Positions 54,166 through 62,620 of a stretch of DNA of 64,000 nucleotides are shown piece by piece; the first letter of the stretch is position 1; each line of letters begins with the position of its first letter. A program made the translations under genes and the position numbers. The notes below the pieces were generated by a model, which was given only the letters and a program-made list of their open reading frames with translations, ran no database searches and had not been told where the DNA came from. Source of the DNA: Paraburkholderia sp. FT54 (GTDB lineage Bacteria; Pseudomonadota; Gammaproteobacteria; Burkholderiales; Burkholderiaceae); contig NZ_CP134198.1 of the NCBI RefSeq assembly GCF_031585635.1, positions 62,001 through 126,000 of the forward strand. The letters run 5' to 3'.

Positions 54166-54485
54166 CATCGATCGACACCCCCACCCGCCAGTCCGACGTA
54201 CTTCGTGACCACGCCCTTGGAAATGCCCAGCGACGCGGCGATCCGGTCGTGCGAGAAGCCACCGTCGAATTTAAGTCGTAAAACGTCCTTGATCATGCGC
54301 ATGTTCATCCGGTGCGCGGGCATGCTCTCTCCGGCAAAAGCCGGCGAGCATAGCTCGCGTGATTGATGTCATGCGCAACGCCAATCCTGCCTTCCGGTCC
54401 GCTCGGTCACGTTCCCGAAATGCCCGGTCACGTTGCCGAAATCGCCGGTCATCATCCCGAAAAGGCCGGTCACGTTCGTCCGAAA
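54166..54485 (-). mobile_element. IS21-family end with istA start and terminal repeats
   Basis: From ATG 54305 leftward, MRMIKDVLRLKFDGGFSHDR and IAASLGISKGVVTKYVGLA form the N-terminal HTH of IS21-type IstA, cut at ~54169. To the right, 54405-54485 holds four ~20-base imperfect direct repeats built on CCGGTCACGTTsCCGAAAT, the multiple transposase-binding repeats of IS21 ends. A small stem-loop (CCGGC AAAA GCCGG, ~54335) lies between. It is inserted in ridA and truncated. Confidence 0.8.
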
Positions 54486-54499
54486 TACGCAGCCTGCGC

Positions 54500-55005
54500 T
54501 CGGCAAGACATTCGGACCGTGCAAGAAAAAGGTCGGTCGAAGCTGGAGAATGGATGAGACCTATATCAAGGTCAAGGGCGAATGGAAGTACTTGTATCGG
54601 GCCGTCGATAAGGCTGGCGACACAGTTGATTTCCTGTTCTGCGCCAAGCGAGACAAGGCAGCGGCCCGGCGCTATTTCGAAAAGGCGATCGGTGGAAACG
54701 GCGTACCGGAGACGGTGACGATCGACAAGAGCGGGGCGAATCTAGCAGGGCTAAATGCGATCAATGCTGATCGCGAAGTGCCGATCAAAATTCGACAATC
54801 GAAGTATCTGAACAACGTGGTGGAGCAGGACCATCGGGCGATCAAACGCATCGTACGACCAATGCTAGGATTCAAGAGCTTTCGTCGTGCCCGCATCATT
54901 TTAGGCGGCATCGAACTCATGCACATGATAGCGAAAGGGCAGATGAAGAGTGACGATGGACGGCATCGTTCAGTCGCTGAGCAGTTCTGCGATCTTGCAA
55001 AATAA
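54500..55005 (+). pseudogene. IS6-family transposase, 5' truncated
   Basis: Reads GRSWRMDETYIKVKGEWKYL (first D), YRAVDKAGDTVDFLFCAKRD, TIDKSGANLAGLNAINAD (second D), YLNNVVEQDHRAIKRIVRPM (E) and LGFKSFRRARIILGGIELMH. The catalytic core and the C-terminus are intact, but the N-terminal zinc-finger/HTH region is replaced by the IS21 terminal repeats. Related to the element at 58386 (same RYFxKAIG, YLNNxVEQDHRAIKR). Confidence 0.85.
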
Positions 55006-55044
55006 GTATTCCTAATCGTTTAGCCCTGCTTCTTTCTAATTTCC

Positions 55045-55986
55045 TTACTGCGACAGAACCGGCCCACTGTAGTAGCCACGATCGGCGACGGCCCGCAGTC
55101 TGGTCTTACCCATCGCGTCGCGCGCAGCTTTTGCTATGGGGCTAAGCTGCGCCCGGTCACTGCCAGAGTTTGTGACCTCGTGAGCCACGATGAGGTGGTG
55201 TTTGGCGTCAACGGCCACCTGCACGTTGTAGCCCACCATTCCCGAGCCTTTGCCGCTCGTCGCCATGGAGCGCGCGTCGGGATCAGTCATCGAGAGTTGG
55301 CCATCAGGCTGCGTCTTGAGTTGCTGCTTGATCTGATCGAGGTTTCGCATCTGCTCGCGTAAGCGCGCGATCTTGTCCTGCAATCGGGTCGTCTTCGCTT
55401 CCAGCTCAGCGGGTTGCGTACGATCGGCAGTCTCCAGCGCGTTCAGATATCGCTGGATACTCTCCTCGATCTGCTTCTGGCGCTTGTCGACCTTACCCTC
55501 GGTGAAGTTGCGATCGCGCGTATTGACTGCCTTGAACTTGCTGCCGTCAATGGCGACCAGCGCTTGCGAGAACAGCTTCAGCTCACGGCACAGCATCACG
55601 AAGCGGCGACACACGTTGCGAATGCCGACGCCGTTGTCACGACGAAAGTCAGCTATGGTCTTGAAGTCCGGCGCCAGGCGGCCCGTCAGCCACATCAACT
55701 CAACATTGCGCTGGCATTCGCGCTCAAGACGCCGACTCGATTGCACCCGGTTCAGGTAGCCGTAGATATAGATCTTCAGCAGCACTGCTGGATGATAGGA
55801 CGGGCGACCTGTAGTCGACGGCATTGCTCCATCGAAGCCCAGTGATGCAAGGTCAAGCTCTTCTACAAACGCCTCGATAATCCTGACCGGGTTGTCCTCT
55901 GCGACGAAGTCATCGAGACACTCCGGAAGCAGCGTCATCTGCTTGCGATCTTCACCTTCTATAAATCGCTTCATCCGGTCACCCAT
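55045..55986 (-). pseudogene. IS1182-family transposase, C-terminally truncated
   Basis: A 313-residue frame with the IS1182 plan: LPECLDDFVAEDNPVRIIEA, FVEELDLASLGF, TTGRPSYHPAVLLKIYIYGY, LNRVQSSRRLERECQRNVEL, AIDGSKFKAVNTRDRNF (D), coiled-coil KQIEESIQRYLNALETADRT, VGYNVQVAVDAKHHLIVAHE and AVADRGYYSG (D). It stops at 55045, while the family continues ~150 residues to the catalytic glutamate. Likely inactive. ATG at 55986; the flank toward 55005 is another element's end. Confidence 0.85.
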
Positions 55987-56175
55987 GCTGAATGAGTCGA
56001 TCCAGTGTAGGCGATCGGCGTGTTTTCACACAAGCTCGACCCAGTCCCGCCGCATTACGACCACATCTGACCGGCTGGACCCTTCAGCAAAGCGGACATC
56101 TCGAAAGATGTTACAAGGCATCGACGCTGCCGCCACGATCAAACATGACGATGCGGCCAAGTTCAAAATTAACTG

Positions 56176-57225
56176 TCAGCTACGGCGTTTTGTAAGTAGA
56201 TCTGCAACTCCGGCACGGATTGCGATCTTCAAGATATATCCGCGAGTGTAGTCGACGCCCGCCCGCTGGCGAATTACCGTGCGCAATCGCGCGTTTGTCC
56301 AAAAATCAGCAGCTATGCCGTGGAGGCGCGGTGATTCCTTGAGGGTAGCGGCGACCCATGCCAGCATTTCATCATTGATCGTAAGCCGCTTCTTCTCCGT
56401 GCGCTGCTTTGGCGGCCGCATCCTGTGCTCCAGACCGAGCTTTCCGACGATCCTTCTCACGTGGCCGTGTGAGTGGTACACGCCGAACTTTTCCTTGATC
56501 TCCTTCTGAACGTCCCCGGCTCTCCACAGTTCAGTCTCGTAACCGTATGTCGTCGGACTGCCTTCCAGTCGGCCGCGTAGCCAGTCAAGCTCTCGGGCGG
56601 AAAGAGTCGGCGCTCGCCCGGCTGGCGTCAGCCGTTCAATGGCGCCGGTTTGGCCAGCGCTCAACATAGAGCTGTATTTCCGGACCGTGGGCACGCCGAT
56701 GTTGAGAGTTTTGGCCACGAGTTCGACACTGTCTCCATTCATCAGCATCTTCGCAGCGAGCATTCGGCGGGCAGCCCAGACGCCGCCCTGAGACTTCTGC
56801 GCCGTCTCGGGGGACGCCTTGTTTGACGGCGAATAGCCGAGCCGGTACGCAAGGCCATAACTCCGGACCAGGTGGCCAACATGCGAGGCCGAAAACCGGA
56901 CGCCTAGGCGCTGAAAGATCACCTCGCGCAGCTGGCTTATGGTCCAGGTCGGTCCCGGATAGCCGTGAAGGCCGGGGGAGTGTTTGATCGCGCTGACGAG
57001 CCAGCTCTGCGCAGCATCATCCAGTCGCGGGGCGCCGCCGTTGACGCGAAGGCGAGCAAAGGCCTCGTGGCCACCCGTCTCGATCAGGTTCTTGTATTTG
57101 CTCACGGTTGGAAGGCTCAACCGAGCTTTCCTTGATACTTCGCTGATCCCTTCGCCTCTCAGCAGAAGTTCAAATGCGAGAGCCCTTCGTTCCGGGAGGG
57201 GAAGATCGTCTAATTGTTCGCCCAT
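56176..57225 (-). CDS. Protein made of three IS630-type helix-turn-helix/winged-helix units, no catalytic domain
   Basis: A 349-residue protein. Each unit pairs an HTH with an IS630-like winged helix. Unit 1: ISEVSRKARLSLPTVSKYKN and WTISQLREVIFQRLGVRFSA, SHVGHLVRSYGL. Unit 2: SVELVAKTLNIGVPTVRKYS and WRAGDVQKEIKEKFGVYHSH, GHVRRIVGKLGL. Unit 3: winged helix only, WTNARLRTVIRQRAGVDYTR, GYILKIAIRAGV. No DDE domain follows; the frame ends in LLTKRRS. A homologous N-terminal part is at window position 1-153. It is probably DNA-binding: a regulator, a silencer or an accessory transposition factor. The ATG is followed by GEQLDDLPLPERRAL. Flanked by IS elements. Confidence 0.7.
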   Translation of the reverse strand: MGEQLDDLPLPERRALAFELLLRGEGISEVSRKARLSLPTVSKYKNLIETGGHEAFARLRVNGGAPRLDDAAQSWLVSAIKHSPGLHGYPGPTWTISQLREVIFQRLGVRFSASHVGHLVRSYGLAYRLGYSPSNKASPETAQKSQGGVWAARRMLAAKMLMNGDSVELVAKTLNIGVPTVRKYSSMLSAGQTGAIERLTPAGRAPTLSARELDWLRGRLEGSPTTYGYETELWRAGDVQKEIKEKFGVYHSHGHVRRIVGKLGLEHRMRPPKQRTEKKRLTINDEMLAWVAATLKESPRLHGIAADFWTNARLRTVIRQRAGVDYTRGYILKIAIRAGVADLLTKRRS

Positions 57226-57268
57226 CGCCTCGTGCGCAAATCAATGATTGTTATGGCATCGAAGTCTG

Positions 57269-57625
57269 TCAACGCCCCGACTTCAACTCGCTCTTGCAAG
57301 CAGTAGAGATCGGTTGGACACGTGGCGCGCGATAGTTCAGACGCCATCCACCCGTGAATAGTTGCGCAAGTGAATCCGAATCTGCGAATCCTGGCAACCC
57401 GGCAAAACCAGTTGCCACCTTTACCGACTGGGCGCCAAGGTACACGCGGTCCAGCCAGTCCACTTGAGCGCTGTTGCCGTTTGCCCAGATGTTCAGCAAC
57501 TCAACGGCATGGTCGGTTCGAAGCCAACCGCCGGTGCGTACTCGCGCAACCAGCTGCCCCACCACAAGATAGCAGAGCAGTTCCGCGCGTACTTCGTCGT
57601 CAAAGTTGCTTCCATTGACTGTCAT
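57269..57625 (-). CDS. Hypothetical protein
   Basis: A 118-residue protein, MTVNGSNFDDEVRAELLCYL. It has natural composition and a helical N-terminal half (VVGQLVARVRTGGWLRTDHA, VELLNIWANGNSAQVDWLDR), then a strand-rich end. The ribosome binding site is weak. No family is recognised. It is divergent from 57847 and lies next to the triple winged-helix gene on the same strand, 43 bases apart, so the two could be co-transcribed. Confidence 0.5.
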   Translation of the reverse strand: MTVNGSNFDDEVRAELLCYLVVGQLVARVRTGGWLRTDHAVELLNIWANGNSAQVDWLDRVYLGAQSVKVATGFAGLPGFADSDSLAQLFTGGWRLNYRAPRVQPISTACKSELKSGR

Positions 57626-57846
57626 TGGCTCGTAGCGACTAGATGTTGCGGTGCACAGAGTCTACAACGGTCAGGCAACCTAGGTCGAGGCGACCGATTG
57701 TGATCGGACAGCTAGACGATCGGCAAGGTTCGCCATGAAGAGACAACCGAAACGTCTCTGCGAACGAACACACCGCATTTTTTGCTCTGAATATTCCGCA
57801 AACGATTGCTTATACTCTGTCCACCTCTTTCTCGGAGGTGCATCGT

Positions 57847-58368
57847 ATGCGGCAGGAATGGCTTGAATATCTCCAGCGACTTGACTGGAACACGCCGGTG
57901 ATTTTGGCGCTGGCGTCAGGGGCCGTCGGCTCTGTCATAACGCTCGCGTGGATCTCGGCAAGGGATGCCAGGGAGCGCAAGCGTCAGCGACGCGACACTG
58001 GATTGGAGCTTGCGTTGTCGTTGGAAAGCTACGCTCGAACCTGTCGGACAATGATGCATAAGGCCGCTTGGGCGGCATCGGAGCCGGTCGGCCCGATGAG
58101 CCGCGAAGCCAGCAAGGGCGTGTCCATTCCCGTCTTTGCCTATCCGGACAAGCTTCAGTGGCACGTCCTGAGCCGCAAGGTTATCTCCGAGCTGCGCGAG
58201 TACCTGGCAACCGTGTACGCCGTCCGGGAGTATTTGGAAGCGTTCCGCGAATTCGGTGAGCCGATCGACGTCTGTGGCCAGGTTGAGTATGAATGTGCAA
58301 GGGCTGCAATGGCAACGGTAGCACTGGCTGTGTCGCAACAAGGCTCTGCGGTAAAATTCGCGGTTTGA
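57847..58368 (+). CDS. Hypothetical N-terminally membrane-anchored protein
   Basis: A 173-residue protein, MRQEWLEYLQRLDWNTPVIL, with one hydrophobic segment at ~14-35 (ALASGAVGSVITLAWISARD) and a helical cytoplasmic part (GLELALSLESYARTCRTMMH; VISELREYLATVYAVREYLE; VEYECARAAMATVALAVSQQ). GGAGGTG seven bases before the ATG decides the start. The last ~10 residues (GSAVKFAV) are encoded by the IS6 terminal sequence beginning at ~58341 (GGCTCTGCGGTAAAATT), so the native C-terminus is lost. A TATACT at 57812-57817 may be its -10 box. Confidence 0.65.
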   Translation: MRQEWLEYLQRLDWNTPVILALASGAVGSVITLAWISARDARERKRQRRDTGLELALSLESYARTCRTMMHKAAWAASEPVGPMSREASKGVSIPVFAYPDKLQWHVLSRKVISELREYLATVYAVREYLEAFREFGEPIDVCGQVEYECARAAMATVALAVSQQGSAVKFAV

Positions 58369-59109
58369 TACTGACGGCGAATCCGATGGCCAGGAAGAAG
58401 AAAACGGCGCGCAAGACACTTCCCGCAGACATTGGCAAGGTGCTCAAACGCCTGCACTATCCACTAGATATGATCCTGCTGTGTGTGCGGTGGTACGTGG
58501 CGTATTCGCTGAGCCTGCGCAACCTCGAGGAAATAATAGCCGAGCGGGGTATCGAGGTTGACCATTCGACGGTGCATCGCTGGGTGATCAAACTCGCGCC
58601 GCTGTTTGAAAAGGCATTTTCGCCGTCGCAAGCGCCCGGCGGGCAGGAGCTGGCGTGTAGATGAGACCTACGTTAAGGTCAAGGGCCAATGAAAATTTCT
58701 GTACCGCGCCGTCGACAAGGCGGGCAACACGGTTGATTTCCTGCTGCGCGCCCATCGCGACAAGGCCGCATCGCACCGCTACTTCAAGAAAGCGATTGGA
58801 CAGAACGGCGAGCCCGAGACGATCACGGTGGACGAGAGCGGCGCCAATCTGGCCGCCCTCGAAACGCTCAACACCGGGCGATCAACACCGATCAAAGTCC
58901 GGCAAAACAAATACCTGAACAACATCGTCGAGCAGGACCACCGCGCCATCAAACGGATCATCAGACCGACGATGGGCTTCAAGGATTTTCGCTGCGCGCG
59001 CATCATCCTTTCCGGCATCGAGATTGCGCACATGATTCGTAAAGGGCAGATGCATGATGATGGCGTCGCTGCGACTGCTGCCGATCAATTCTATTCTCTC
59101 GCGATGTAG
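58341..59109 (+). pseudogene. IS6-family element with frameshifted transposase
   Basis: The left end (GGCTCTGCGG, 58341) is followed by MARKKKTARKTLPADIGKVL from ATG 58386, RLHYPLDMILLCVRWYVAYS and VDHSTVHRWVIKLAPLFEKA. The frame is lost at ~58625 and resumes as WRVDETYVKVKGQ, with TGA in place of the usual tryptophan, then FLYRAVDKAGNTVDFLLRAH, TVDESGANLAALETLNTG, YLNNIVEQDHRAIKRIIRPT and a stop at 59109. The matching right terminal repeat is not found, so that end is also lost. Confidence 0.85.
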
Positions 59110-59185
59110 GCAGTCCTCTTCATTGCGGGCGTTTGCTCACCCCACCTTCGTTTAACGCGACACTACCGTTTTGCCGCTGGCAAAA

Positions 59186-60214
59186 TTAGCGAACATCAAC
59201 GGCGGCAGGTTCGCTCGCGGCCTGCGGCTTGGCTTCACCACGCGTGTTGCGTGTATGCCAGCGCTGGGCGAGGACGGCGCAGACCATCAACTGGATCTGG
59301 TGGAACAGCATCAGCGGCAGCACGACGGCCCCGACCGTGGGGCCCGAGAAGAGCACCTTCGCCATCGATATGCCCGAAGCCAGGCCTTTTTTCGACCCGC
59401 AGAACACAATCGCAACCTGGTCTTCCTTGCTGAATCCGAGCCGCTTGGCGGTAAAGCCCGTGACCAGCAGCGCCACCATCAGCAGCACGGCGTCGACCAC
59501 AACCAGGCCGCCGAGTGCCGCCACGGGTGTCCGGTGCCACAAGCCCTCGTTCACGGCCTCGCTAAAAGCCGTGTAGACGATGAGCAGGATCGAGCCTTGA
59601 TCGACATACCGCAGCAACGGCATACCGCGTTCGAGCGAAGCGGAGATCCACGGCCGCAGCAACTGGCCTGCGATGAACGGCATGAGGATCTGCAGCACGA
59701 TATCCCAGATGCCATTCAGCGACGCGCTCGAGCCCGCGTTCTGCTTCGTAAGCGTGACGCTCACGAGCAGCGGCGTGATGAAAATCCCAATCAGGCTGGA
59801 GGCCGACGCGCTGCACACGGCAGCCGGCACGTTGCCTTTGGCGATCGACGTGAAGGCGATCGACGATTGCACGGTGGAAGGCAGCGTGCACAGGAACAGG
59901 ACGCCCATGTACAGTGCCGGCGTGACGAGCGGCGCCAGTACCGGCCTCAGCGCGAGACCGAGCAGCGGAAACAGCACAAACGTGCTGAGAACGACGACAA
60001 GGTGCAGTCGCCAATGCCTCGCACCGTCCACGATTGCTCCGCGCGGCAGCTTGGCGCCATGCAGGAAGAACAGCAGGCCAATTGCAATGTTTGCGATCAG
60101 GTTGACGGAGACGGCGGTGTGCCCGCGGCAGGGCAGCAAGCTGGCGACGATCACAGTGACGACGAGCGCCAGCGTGAAGTTGCCGGGCAATCGTTTGGGT
60201 TTGGCTCGAGGCAT
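59186..60214 (-). CDS. Bile-acid:sodium symporter superfamily transporter (YfeH/SBF-like)
   Basis: A 342-residue membrane protein with ten hydrophobic segments in the BASS fold: IANIAIGLLFFLHGAKLPRG, LFLCTLPSTVQSSIAFTSIA (helix-crossing polar motif TLPSTVQSS) and, in the second repeat, AIVFCGSKKGLASGISMAKV, LFSGPTVGAVVLPLMLFHQI. These are the two pseudo-symmetric crossover motifs of the SBF_like family. Substrate is unknown; the family moves organic anions with sodium. ATG at 60214 is used; a GTG at 60256 is possible. It is divergent from the NitT-type operon. Confidence 0.9.
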   Translation of the reverse strand: MPRAKPKRLPGNFTLALVVTVIVASLLPCRGHTAVSVNLIANIAIGLLFFLHGAKLPRGAIVDGARHWRLHLVVVLSTFVLFPLLGLALRPVLAPLVTPALYMGVLFLCTLPSTVQSSIAFTSIAKGNVPAAVCSASASSLIGIFITPLLVSVTLTKQNAGSSASLNGIWDIVLQILMPFIAGQLLRPWISASLERGMPLLRYVDQGSILLIVYTAFSEAVNEGLWHRTPVAALGGLVVVDAVLLMVALLVTGFTAKRLGFSKEDQVAIVFCGSKKGLASGISMAKVLFSGPTVGAVVLPLMLFHQIQLMVCAVLAQRWHTRNTRGEAKPQAASEPAAVDVR

Positions 60215-60950
60215 GGGTTTCACACGGTGCAACTTCGGAGAGGACAAAACCGACACTTTCTATACACGTGCGCTAAAAAACCAATTCATGTGGACGGGCG
60301 TTAGGATCGCATAGAACATCGCGAATGTCAGCATGCTGCTGGTGTTACACGGCCGTTATCATAAGCTGGCTGCGCGCAAGGTGGAGGGGGCAAGTGGCAT
60401 TTGGGTCACTTGCAGCGGGATTGAGTATGACGGCGTTGGGCGATGTTCCGTTATGCGAGCAGAAGCGAAATCGCGTCCCGTCGAGTCGCCATGCTGGGTC
60501 GTCTCGTCATAAGTCGCTCCTGCAGATCCCCGCCCTGTGTGAACGGTGATCAGCCCGCGTCGTGATCAGTTGAGCTCCTTCGGAGCCACCCCGACCTTCG
60601 GCGGGTGGGTTCGGCAGGCACGGAAGATGGCCGGTTGCGCAGATGGCCGGGCAGCAGATCGGCAAGCGCGGCGCGCGGAGACATCGATCCAGGATGATGT
60701 TTGTCAGGTCCTTGGTCCCGAAAAAATGCTTGCCTGCGCCGCGTTGTCGCACTTGCGCCCGGCAAGGCGTCCTGTTTTTTTGATTCGTTGGCGTCTTTTT
60801 TTGAAGTGTGCATTATGCATTATCCCTGATGCACAGTTTTCCGTGTCGGCGCCGCACCGGTCTTTGAGGACCGCAGCGGCGAGGGCAAGAAGGAGGGTGG
60901 TCTTGCTGCATCACGCTTGCAAAATGCGTTTCTTCCAAGGATGTCTGTCC
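60215..60950. other. Long leader region upstream of the NitT/TauT-type operon
   Basis: No credible gene. Two features may be regulatory. A stem with arms CTTGCC at 60729-60734 and GGCAAG at 60761-60766 is followed after eight bases by seven T (60775-60781), a possible weak terminator or attenuator. A GC-rich hairpin lies near 60590-60613 (CCACCC ... GGGTGG). No known riboswitch consensus was recognised. AAGGA at 60937-60941 is the ribosome binding site of the ATPase gene. Confidence 0.35.
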
Positions 60951-61805
60951 ATGAGTTCACCTAATTTTTCTTCGCCGCGCCGGGCAAAGGTCTCAACGCC
61001 TGCGGCCAGGCGCAGTGAGCGCTTGCGGGCTTGCGAGCTGAGTCATGCCTTCCAGACCGCCGACGGCGACAGCGTGCCCATTTTCGATAGGCTGGATTTC
61101 AGCGTCGGTAGTGGCGAAATCGTGTCGATCGTCGGGCGCAGCGGGGCCGGCAAGAGCACGCTCTTCAATCTCATTTCGGGGCTGCTCACGCCGCAGTCCG
61201 GGCGCGTGGAAGTCGGCCGACGCGCCGATGGCGGCGAGGGGCGCATCGCCTACATGCTGCAAAAGGACTTGCTGCTGCCATGGCGCACGGTGCTGGAAAA
61301 CGCGGTGCTGGGCATCGAGCTTTACCGCAAAGTTCGGCGCGAGGACATCGAACGCGCGAGACAAATGCTGGCGCGTTACGGCCTCGATTCCTTCGCCGAC
61401 GCGCATCCGCACGCGCTTTCGGGCGGCATGCGCCAGCGCGTAGCGCTCACCCGCACGCTGCTCGTCGATCCGACGCTCGTGCTCCTCGATGAGCCGTTTT
61501 CGGCGCTCGACTACGAAACCCGCCTGACGCTGGAGGACGACGTCATGGAATTGCGCAAGCAGAACGGCACCAGCGTAATTCTGGTGACGCACGACATCGA
61601 GGAGGCAATCGCGATGAGCGACCGCGTCATTCTCCTTGGCGGACGCCCGGCGTGCATCGAGGACAACATCGACGTTCGACTCTCCACCTCGGGGCCCCGC
61701 ACGGCGGTATCGGCGCGCGAAGCGCCAGAGTTCCGTGCCTACCACGCGCGCATCTGGAGCGGATTGCGCGGACACTCAATCCAGCACGCGGGAGCCTCGG
61801 CATGA
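60951..61805 (+). CDS. ABC transporter ATPase (NitT/TauT/SsuB type)
   Basis: A 284-residue ATPase. Walker A GRSGAGKST at 62-70, Q-loop YMLQKDLLLPW, signature LSGGMRQR at ~156-163, Walker B LVLLDEPFSALD and H-loop histidine at ~214 in LVTHDIEEA. The YMLQKDxLLPWRTVxENV stretch is characteristic of nitrate/taurine/sulfonate-type importers. The stop overlaps the permease start by four bases (ATGA), indicating translational coupling. It powers the permease at 61802 with binding protein 62602. Confidence 0.92.
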   Translation: MSSPNFSSPRRAKVSTPAARRSERLRACELSHAFQTADGDSVPIFDRLDFSVGSGEIVSIVGRSGAGKSTLFNLISGLLTPQSGRVEVGRRADGGEGRIAYMLQKDLLLPWRTVLENAVLGIELYRKVRREDIERARQMLARYGLDSFADAHPHALSGGMRQRVALTRTLLVDPTLVLLDEPFSALDYETRLTLEDDVMELRKQNGTSVILVTHDIEEAIAMSDRVILLGGRPACIEDNIDVRLSTSGPRTAVSAREAPEFRAYHARIWSGLRGHSIQHAGASA

Positions 61806-62620
61806 GCGATGTCGCGATCTCACCAACGGTCACGAGCAAACGCGCAGCAAGCGGCCGCTCCAAAACGCTTGGCACGACCGGCATTGTCGTCGCGATCGTC
61901 GTCGTGATTGTGGCCGCCTGGCAATTGGCGGTTACGCTTGGCTGGGTCAACGGCCGCCTTTTCGGCTCGCCCGAGGGAATCTACCGGGCTGCGGTGCTGG
62001 GCCTCTCGCCGCAGGGCACACTCGTCCCAGACACGCTGGCGACGCTTTTCGAAACGCTGATGGGCCTCGTGGTCGGCAGCGGACTCGGTATCGGCCTCGG
62101 GCTGCTGCTCTGGTTCGTGCCGAGGGTCTCAGGCGTGGCCGAAGGTCTGTCGGTCATTCTGAACAGCATTCCGAAGATTGCGCTCGGTCCGCTGATTGTC
62201 ATCTGGTTCGGCTCGGACATGGCCTCGAAGATCTGGCTCGCCGGCATCTCCACCTTCGCTGTCGCGATGATTTCCGCGTGCGCCGCGGCGCGCGAGGTGG
62301 ATCAGGACCTGCTGAATCTGTTCCGCTCGTTCAAGGCGAAGCCGGGCATGATCTTCAGCAAACTGATCGTACCTAGCGCACTGCCGTGGATCTTCTCGAC
62401 ACTGCGCGTGAACATCGGCTTCGCGCTGATCGGCTCGGTGGTGGGCGAATACATCGCTTCGCAGGTGGGAGTGGGTCACGAAGTGTTCGTCGCTGGCTCT
62501 TTGTTTGACCTCAATACTGTTTGGCTGGGCATTATCGTTCTCACATTGATGGCATCGATTCTGAGCTGGATTGTTCAATTTACGGAAGCAAAGGTGATTA
62601 CATGGAAAAGAAAACGGTGA
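61802..62620 (+). CDS. ABC transporter permease (NitT/TauT/SsuC type)
   Basis: A 272-residue permease with six hydrophobic segments: one near 27-48, then LFETLMGLVVGSGLGIGLGL, VILNSIPKIALGPLIVIWFG, WLAGISTFAVAMISACAAAR, and the EAA-type coupling loop SFKAKPGMIFSKLIVPSALP. The last segments end in WIVQFTEAKVITWKRKR. Start ATG overlaps the ATPase stop. Its 3' end overlaps the binding-protein gene by 19 bases, so the three genes form one tightly coupled unit. Confidence 0.92.
   Translation: MSDVAISPTVTSKRAASGRSKTLGTTGIVVAIVVVIVAAWQLAVTLGWVNGRLFGSPEGIYRAAVLGLSPQGTLVPDTLATLFETLMGLVVGSGLGIGLGLLLWFVPRVSGVAEGLSVILNSIPKIALGPLIVIWFGSDMASKIWLAGISTFAVAMISACAAAREVDQDLLNLFRSFKAKPGMIFSKLIVPSALPWIFSTLRVNIGFALIGSVVGEYIASQVGVGHEVFVAGSLFDLNTVWLGIIVLTLMASILSWIVQFTEAKVITWKRKR

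Noticed and set aside
53994..54323. Extending the AraC-acetamidase protein by 110 residues upstream
   Set aside because: The extension reads antisense through ridA and then into an IS21 istA start, so it is an accidental open frame.
54405..54485. Four ~20-base direct repeats as a small CRISPR or iteron origin
   Set aside because: They are imperfect, directly abutting and next to an istA start, which fits IS21 terminal repeats.
59171..60304. A 377-codon frame antisense to the symporter gene
   Set aside because: Shadow of the BASS-type gene; highly charged composition with no domain.
60391..60412. Sigma-54 promoter before the NitT-type operon (TGGCA ... TTGCA)
   Set aside because: The distance between GG and GC is about 14 bases instead of 10.
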